Below are positions 56,595 through 64,000 of a stretch of 64,000 bases of DNA, piece by piece. Source of the stretch: Bromus sterilis (lineage: Eukaryota > Streptophyta > Magnoliopsida > Poales > Poaceae). The DNA is taken from NCBI GenBank assembly GCA_950022295.1, contig OX465597.1, forward strand, positions 182,650,516-182,714,515, written 5' to 3'. Within the stretch, counting starts at the first letter, position 1. Each line of letters begins with the position of its first letter. The notes under the pieces are model-generated. The model worked only from the letters and a program-made list of their open reading frames with translations. It made no database searches and was not told where the DNA came from. A program made the translations under genes and the position numbers.

Positions 56595-59500
56595 TGTAAC
56601 AGCCCGGGATTTTCACCCAAATAAAAAAAATGCTTGTTGCATTATTTTGTTGATTGCTAGATATGTTTGAAGTATTTGCTTCGCTGATTTATTAATCGGT
56701 GAATATTTCCCCCTCTTCCTCGTATCGGATGCGGGACCAAAACTTTTCCCAACAGCACATGACCTTTGCGACACCAGGGTTTCACCCGAGCACTGTCGCA
56801 ACCGGCATAGGACCAACCATCGCCGTCGGAACGAAAAACGCAATTTAATAATAAAATGGATTATTTTATTGGGCGCCGAAAAATCTTCTCGGGGCGGTAT
56901 CGAAGTGAGGTTTGATAGAAGGGCTCGACGCGCTGAGCCCGTGGTTTGAGATTTCGTCCGAATCGGAGGTCGTATGCACTCCAGGCGGTCAGGAACGTTG
57001 AGTACCGGACGGGAGGGAGAAAACCCGAGGGCTTTCGCGTAAACCTGCCATCTAGGCCATCCTATATAAAGACCACCCCTCTCGCTAGCCCTTATAGGGT
57101 TTCCCACTTGCAAAAATTGCAGCCATCCCCCTCCATTTTGCCCAGATCTGCCATCTAGCCCCTCCAAATTCAAAATCCCACGGCCCAGCTCGGCCCGCCG
57201 CCATCTCGCGCACGTGGGCGAGCCCCGCTATATCTCGCCCACCCCGTCATGGGCCGAAACCCATGGTAAGATCCCACTCCTTTTTTTTGTCATGTTGTTG
57301 ATCCTATTGGGCCGGCCCATGTGTTTTCTCGCACTGAGCGTAGTATAGCTTGCCAGCGCCCCTCTGTTATTTTTCTAAGTCTGTATATTTTGCTGTTGTG
57401 TTCTGTTTTGCGCTAGCGTTTGCGAGTAAACCGTAGCCCGGATTACGATGCGCCCAAAAGGAAAATTGTTTCATGTGATGTTCTCTAAATTTCATCTTTT
57501 GTGAGTTGTTTGATTTGATATTGTTTAGATGTGGTTATTGTGTGCTGAACAGGGCTTCCCATCGTTAACTGCATACTATTGTTGAAACTTTTTTTTTAGC
57601 CAACTTCGAGCGACGTTTGCGTCGCGATCGTTTATCGGAATTGTGTGATTCTTGTTGCATACTGTTAAGCATCATGTCTACTTCAGTTATATGCTTTCAC
57701 TTGTCATTTTGGCCTGCTGCATGTGGATTGTATCATCACCCAAAGTAGCTACCCTGCTGTTAGTGTGCTGATGTTAACGTAAGATGCAAACTTTGCTTCC
57801 TATATCTTTTTAACCGTGCATCCTATTGAGCATTTAAATATGCCATCTTGATCTATGCCATGTCTATTTCCATTATATGTATTGCATGGTCATGTTTACA
57901 TTCCTGGTCATAGTTATATTTTAGCTCCAAATTTGCTATCTTGCTGTTTTTTACAGCCACCTCTATTTTTCAGTAAGTCTGTAACTTTCTGAAGGCATGT
58001 TTCATGCTTAATATCTTTTGATCTGTGATGCCTATGACCTTGAATCTTGTTCGTACCTGATCACCATCATGTCTCATATAATTATATGTCATGTTGCTGC
58101 ACTTTTTCATATAGTGTTACCCATGTTTATACAGCTTTCTATCAACAGTTTTTGCCCTGTTTTCCTGATTTTTCACGAAGTCCTTGACCAGTAATGTTTT
58201 ATAGCTTCTTGAGTTGCTTATAACTAGTGAACCATGATGCCTATTTGCATGATTCCTTTTGCCATGCCTTGCCTGACATGTCTACTGAAGTTGAATATCA
58301 TTTTTGTGCATGTTTGCAACCTTTTTCTTGTTTATTTGTTGCTCTAAAGTGTGCTACCTGATGTTGGCAGATTGTGCCCGTAACTCGTATTGCTTGTATC
58401 TTTTTAACCGTAACTCCGTTTGGAGTCTTCTTTACATGTAACTTGATTAGAATTTCATGTACTTTGTGTTTATGCTATTGTTTGCTGTTGTTAACCAACC
58501 TAAAATATGGTTTAGGGCAGAAAAGTACCAAATGCTTTAATTGTCGTCGGGTACTTAGTGATGTGCCATGCTTAGGATTGTGCCTCACTTAAATTGACTA
58601 GCATAAGTAGTTTATCTTATGCTTCACCACTTGTAATGTTTGTGTGCTATGCCATGCTTAGGTGATATGCCATGTTAACAACCTTTTCTCATGTTGTGTA
58701 GCTAAACAACTTGAACCTTTCTAAATGTGCGGTATCGTCGTGTGTGACGAGTACTCCACTTAACCTGTTAGTAACCGCTCTCGACGGTAGACCCGTACCG
58801 TAGCACGTTGTCTCATGTTGCCTTCTTGTTGATGCTTGCTCATGATTTCTTCGTAGTAATTGATTCTTGCTCGTCGATTTCCTTTTCCAGTGTTTCCTTC
58901 TTGTGTGCTTCCGTGGGTACCTCTCGGAGACAATGCGAGCTTGCGATCGACTACACCTTCGGTTTCGTCTTCTCATCAGGTAAGGGGGAGCATATATCAT
59001 GCTTATAACTTTCAGATCACTCACTCCTATGTGTAGGATAGAACGATTGCTTGATCCTACCACTTCATATTCATGCCTCTCAAATAAACCCAAACAGCCA
59101 TGTCCTCCACATCCCAGCAAACCTTGTCCGGCTATGTTATGCTTGCTGCTCAGCCACTGCTTAGTATGCATGCTAGGATGTTATCAACTGTTACCTCATG
59201 TTACTCCTTGGATTGGGCTATCACATTATTATATTGTTTCGGATGATATGATTATTATAATGTTGACTATCCTCAACGAAGGATGGCAGGTCTAGGCTAT
59301 CCTTCCCGAAGCTTTGTTCCATTCGAGTCACCAAGGACCCGAGTTCTGGGTATTGTGTCTCTTGACGAGCGTGCCTAACCACTTGTGGGATGCTATGGGG
59401 TCCCCTTTTCTTACCTACCTAGCTTCAAACATTTCTAGAGGTGGCCCAAGCTGATTTACCATTTGAAACCGTGTGTGTGCTTGGTTGGGCCCCCAGCAGA

Positions 59501-60005
59501 TTTTAAAACAACCCGGGTCAGCGGAGACATGGTTTCTCTAATGGTCCACACTGGTGAGCTAAGGAAGTCTCCTGCTGTTCAGGTGAGACTAACCCCGACC
59601 TTGGCCATACGGAAGAGTCCGATCCGAGAGCGTGGCCGGCTTTTGGATTGGGTGTCGACTCCCCAGGGGCCACCCAGATTTGTGCGTTGTTAGTTAGAGG
59701 GACCTATCGTACCGGATCTCTCGGAACTAAATCATAAAATGGTTTCCTATGAAGGGTAGCAACTGAGAGAGATGGGCGTGTGTGCAGAGAAGTAAATCTT
59801 TTCGAGAAGCCGTGTGAACGGTTATGGACGACTTGGAACCTACATCTTGTTCATAGATAACATCAACTGAATCATAACAAAAACTTGATCAACGTGTGTG
59901 TGCCTTGACTGCTTCTTCTTCGTCGGGATGCGCAGGGGAGGACAAGGATAGGATAGGTGTTATGTTTGCGTAAGTAGCTGATAGAAAGACATGTTGGAGG
60001 CGATT
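56595..60005 (+). mobile_element. LTR A: giant LTR inserted in E2, interrupted by LTR B
   Basis: Starts TGTAACAGCCCGGGATTTTC. Homologous to LTR B and S2 along most of its length: CTATATAAAG TATA at 57062, GCTAGGTAGGTAAG complement, and the second palindrome at 59810-59829. It stops at GTTGGAGGCGATT (60005), which corresponds to 63127 in LTR B, some 590 bases short of the LTR end. LTR B starts there. The remainder is expected beyond the right edge. Confidence 0.8.
57062..57071 (+). promoter_or_regulatory. TATA box of LTR A
   Basis: CTATATAAAG followed by ACCACCCCTCTCGC and a TAGGGTTTCCC element. Confidence 0.65.
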
Positions 60006-63000
60006 TTTAACAGCCCAGATTTCACAAAATTAAAAAAATTGTTTTCGGTGTGAATTGTTTGATTGTCTGATTTGTTTGCTTTGTTTGCGGTGTTTGCATC
60101 CCCGATTTATCGATCGGCGATTATTTTCCCTCCTCTTATCTCATACCGGACGGAGACTGACCCTAGCCACCCTGACACTCGACCTTTGTGACACCAGGTT
60201 TCACCCGATCAGCGTCGCGAAAACCGCATGAGACGAGCCGCAGCCAACGGAACGAAAAACCCCGTTTAATAACTAAACGGGATATTTTTATAGCGCGCCG
60301 GAAAGTGTTCTCGGAACGGTTCCAGCGCGAGGTGAACGCCTCCGCCTCGACTCCCTGATCGCGCAGTTCGAAGTTTTACCCGAATCAGAGGTACTGCGGA
60401 CCCCCGACGGTCAGAAACGTGAACACCGCGTGCGCGAGAGAAAAACCGGGGATGTTTTTGTAAACTGCCAGCCACCGGGGCTATATAAAGACCACCACAC
60501 TCCCACCCCTTTCTAGGGTTTTCCTAGTCCAAAATTGCAGCCACACCCCCAGTTTTGCCCCCAATTTTCGTCCAAAATCCCCAGGCCTGCCAAACCCTAG
60601 CCCCAGGCCATCCTTGGCCGTCAGATTTGGAGATCTGCGGCTCAAGAGGCGCCACGTCAGCGCCTCGTAGCCCAACCTCTCTCCTCTCTCTCTCTCCCGC
60701 AGCCGCCCGAGCAGCCTCCACGCCGTGGGAATCCGGCGCCCGCCGCCGCCTCGCCTCACCACGCCTCCGGCCGGCCGTCGCCGCCGGCAAGGAGCCGCTC
60801 CCCGGCAACCCCCGCAGGCCTCCCTCTCCTTCCCCTTCCCTTCTCCCTCTCTTCCCCACGCTAATCTCTCCCTCTCCTCTCTCTGTCTACAGGGTGCTGC
60901 CGCCATGGACGCCCGCGCCCGAAGCTTTGCTGCGCCGCCCCGGCCTCCTCAACTGTGCCCGAGGCCACCACCGTCCCCCTCCCGCCTGGATCCGCTGCGC
61001 CACGGCCCTGCCTCCTCGCGCCGCCGCGCAGGCTCGCCGGCGTGCGCCGTAGCCGGCCGCCGCAACCGCCCTGGTCGGCCTCGTCCAGGAGGGACGACGA
61101 GCCAGCCGGCCACCGCCACATGGGCCGCCCCAGCCAACCGGCCTGCCAGGACCAGCGCGGCCTAGCCGCCCTCCAGTCGAGCCGGCCTGATGGGTTTCGG
61201 CCCGATGGGTGAGCAGCCCCATTTTTTTTAGTTTTTTTTCCTGTTGCGTTAGTGGGCTCGGCCCAGTAGGCCTTTTTTTCTTTTTCGTTAGATTTTGGCA
61301 GATTGTGTAGTTTTTTTTGCGGTGCCCGTAACTTTTTAACGGTAGCCCGGATCGCGATGCGTAAAATATGAAACTTGCTTAGTTTTGTGTGTAGTTCAAT
61401 AAAATGTGCTCTTTCGCCTTGTTTGACTTTGTTTACATGTTGTTTACCTGCTAATTACAACTGCTTGCCACTGTAAACTGTAATTGCAATAACTTTTTAA
61501 CCGTTGCTCTATTTAAAAATGATCTTTATATGTAACTTGACTAGAATTGCATGTAGATTGTGTTTATGTTGTTCTTGCTTGCTAATAAAAATAATAAAAT
61601 ATTGTTCAGGGAAAAATAGTACCAACTGCAATAATTATCGTGGGGTCCGTAATAGTTGCCATGTATAGGATTTACCCCCCACTTAAAATGACTAGATTAG
61701 ATAGTTTACTTTGTGTTTCACCTCTTGCCATGTTTGTGTGCTATGCCATGCTTGCTTGAGTTTCCATGTTAACAACCTTTGTTGATCACCTGTAGCTAAG
61801 CAACTTGAACCACCATGAACGTGCCGTATTCGTCGTGTGTGACCGATACCCCACTTAAACTATTAGTAACCGTTCTCGACTATAGACCTGTATCGCATTG
61901 CCGTGTCGTGTGATGTCTTCTTGATCAGTGTTGCCCCATAGTAATAGAGTGCTTGCTCGTTGATTTCCTTCCAGTGTTTACTTCTTGTGTGCTCCTGCGG
62001 ATACCTCTCGGAGACAATGCGAGATTGCGATCGTCTACACCTTCGGAACCCGACTTATCAACAGGCAAGGACTATACATTACTTATGATCCATTCTATTT
62101 CAACCAGCGGTTTGTATGCTAGTCTAGGTTAGGTTCGATGTTTGATCCTACCACATGTTTAATGCCTCTTTCAAACCGATACGGCCATGTCCCCTCCCAG
62201 CAAACCATGTACTGCTATGTTACTATTGCTCGTTGCTCAGCTCCTGTTTAGTATGCATTCTTAGGATGCTACGATGTTACCCTGTTACTCCTTGGTTTGG
62301 GATATCACATTATTATATTGTTGTTGATGATATGATTATTATAATGTTGATTATATTCGACGAAGGATGGAAGGTCTAGGCTATCCCGCCCCGACGCTTT
62401 GTTCCATTCGAGTCACCTAGGATCCGAGTTCCGGGTATTGGTTTTAAGACTGAGCGTGCCTAACCCCGTGTGGGATTTTATGGTGTCCCCTTTTCTTACC
62501 TATCTAGCTTCAAACATTTCTAGTGGTGGCCCGAGCTGATTTACCATTTGAAACCCCGTGTGTGTGCTTGGTGGATCCCCTCGCAGTTTTTAAACAACCC
62601 GGACCAGCGGAGACATGGTTTCCCTGTTGGTCCACCTTTGACCAGCGAGGGCCCGAGGCCTCACGTGAGGCGTCTCGGTAAGCCAAACCCTGTTGAGACG
62701 GAAGTGTCCGATCCGAGAGCGTGGCCATCTTTTGGATTGGGTGTCGACTCCCCGGGGGCCACCCGGATTTGTTCGTTGTTAGTTAGAGGGACCTGTCGTT
62801 TCGGATCTCTTGGAATTAAATCATAAAATGGTTTCCTGTGATGGGTAGCAACTGAGAGAGATGGACGTGCGTGCGGAGCCTCGTAATGAACAGTTGGTAC
62901 ACCCCTCCAGGGTTAAATCTTTTCGAGAAGCCGTGTCCACGGTTATGGACGACTTGAGACCTACTCTTTGTTCATAGACAACAACAACTGAGATAATCTT

Positions 63001-63715
63001 AATATAACTTGATCAATGTGTGTGTGCCTTGACTGCTTCTTCTTCGTCGGGATGCGAAGAGGAGGAGAAGGATAGGATAGGTGTTATGTTTGCGTTGTAG
63101 GTGGATAGCAGACTTGTTGGAGGCGATTCCTCATCGAATGCTTGGCTTCTTACCTTACTCTCTAGATTGTTAGCCACTTCATAAATGCTAGTGTGGCAGC
63201 AACCTCTCCACTTACCCCTTCCTTACCGTAAACTACTAGTTGTCCTAGAATGACGAGTGATGAAGTCCTTGCTGGGTCAGTTGACCACTACAGTTGGATG
63301 CTGAGTACTTCTGTACTCATGATACTACCCCCAAACTCTTTTCAGGGTTCTTGATCGACAACAGGTATGGTGATCGACGTTTCACGTGGAGACTCGACGA
63401 CGACTAGTTAGGCGGATCCCGGCGGAGGGCCAGGACCCGTGTGGTTATGGGGATCGATGTTTTCTCTTTGCCACTAGGCATTTGAATGTAGTCTGTACTC
63501 AGACATATATCTTCCGCTGTTGTATTGTATTTGAGGCAGTTCTATGCCGATTGTATGAGATGTTTTATCCTTGTATCTATAATGTTGTGATATCATGTTG
63601 GAAATCCGGGGCATATGGCTTTGTCATATGTCGCGGTGGGACCGATATGTGCTTCATCCCCGGATCTGGGTGGAAACACCTAGATCTGGAACAGTACCGC
63701 ATATTGGGCCTTACA
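60006..63715 (+). mobile_element. LTR B: 5' LTR of a gypsy element leaving the window
   Basis: 3710 bases from TTTAACAGCCCAG (the normal TG start mutated to TT) to GGGCCTTACA. A primer site and leader follow, so this is the 5' LTR of a plus-strand element. TATA box CTATATAAAG at 60481-60490, then a CT-rich stretch (60675-60705) and a GC-rich leader (proline-rich frames, no domain). The palindrome pair is at 62902-62950. It is an inverted homologue of S2. Confidence 0.88.
60481..60490 (+). promoter_or_regulatory. TATA box of LTR B
   Basis: CTATATAAAG, then ACCACCACACTCCCACCCC and CTAGGGTTTTCC. This matches S2 almost base for base. Confidence 0.65.
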
Positions 63716-64000
63716 ACTTGGTATCAGAGCCTTACCGACCTTAGGATCCCTTTTCTGGCCGAAGTCGAGTCTAGACAAAAACTATTTTGTAGTTACTAAG
63801 TTAGTTATCGGAGAGTAGGAATCTTTTACTCCTTACCTTTGCTCTGGTCAGGACAAGTGTCGTAAGTGTTTTACTCTCGCGTTACCCCCTTCAAAACTTT
63901 AGGATCTCGAGTAAGTGGAGTTTCGGAATAGTTACAATGCCTTGCTTGCAGCGTATTGTCTCGATTCCGAGCTTAGGTGGGAATTCCTGTAGTACCTTTA
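63716..64000 (+). other. Leader of the LTR B element with tRNA-Met primer site
   Basis: TGGTATCAGAGC at 63719-63730 is complementary to initiator tRNA-Met. The following 270 bases are untranslated leader with no coding start before the window ends. The open frame at 63386-63799 crosses LTR, primer site and leader and is not a gene. Confidence 0.85.

Larger units (their letters stand above)
42934..64000 (+). mobile_element. E2: second E1-family element, heavily interrupted, right end outside window
   Basis: 5' LTR (42934-44589), tRNA-Asp primer site, gag and protease segments, and the non-coding tail shared with E1, ending at 56594 where LTR A begins. The element sequence is present in pieces: 42934-44961, 49066-50592 and 54866-56594. 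Solo LTRs S1 and S2 occupy the gaps. RT, RNase H and integrase are absent, as in E1. The 3' LTR is not in the window. Confidence 0.8.

Noticed and set aside
63386..63799. 137-codon frame near the right end
   Set aside because: Crosses the LTR end, the tRNA-Met primer site and leader of the LTR B element; not a gene.

Overview
This window reads as intergenic DNA from a large-genome Triticeae grass (wheat, barley, Aegilops or rye type). It is almost wall-to-wall LTR retrotransposons of Ty3/gypsy and Ty1/copia type, nested inside one another. The GC-rich leaders, giant 3.7-4.7 kb LTRs and the TGATACGTCC...AACGTATCTATAATTTC type of LTR are typical of that tribe. I find no intact host gene. The one non-retroviral protein domain I can name is a plant B3 DNA-binding domain carried inside a retrotransposon. 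Family names such as Angela/BARE or Sabrina/WHAM are recognition calls without a database search.

Left half (1-32.4 kb). A plus-strand LTR (1-3115) abuts G1, a minus-strand gypsy element. G1 has broken gag, protease and RT pieces at 3.2-6.0 kb, and its 5' LTR begins at 21687 next to an initiator-tRNA-Met-type primer binding site. G1 was split twice. E1 (6256-13395, plus) is a 7.1 kb non-autonomous Athila-like element with both LTRs, a tRNA-Asp-type primer site and a 4/5 target duplication. C1 (13696-21586, minus) is an Angela/BARE-like copia element with both LTRs and an exact GTTCC target duplication. A further LTR (26346-30143, minus) sits at the outer edge of the G1 LTR. About 2.2 kb of AT-rich sequence (30144-32377) is unassigned.

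Middle (32.4-40.8 kb). G2 is a minus-strand gypsy element of the Tat/Retand type with gag, protease, RT, RNase H and integrase, all decayed. Between the end of pol and its 3' LTR it carries an opposite-strand 172-codon ORF with a B3 domain, followed by three 40-bp tandem repeats. Its 5' end is cut off by an LTR of the E1 family.

Right half (40.8-64 kb). Three E1-family LTR copies (one complete, one fragment, one 5' LTR) lead into E2, a second member of the E1 family with a different coding module (gag plus protease). E2 is interrupted by a 4.1 kb solo LTR (GTGAT duplication), a 4.3 kb inverted solo LTR (TTTTT duplication), and then LTR A. LTR A is in turn interrupted by LTR B, the 5' LTR of an element that runs off the right end.

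The points most worth a second look are: (1) the antisense B3-domain ORF of G2; (2) a pair of small palindromes (CCCTGCAGGG and CCGTGTCCACGG) preserved at the same place in otherwise divergent giant LTRs, with paired base changes that keep the symmetry; (3) a coding-module difference between E1 and E2 behind a shared leader and tail; and (4) an unrecognised protein-coding stretch spliced onto the RT of G1.
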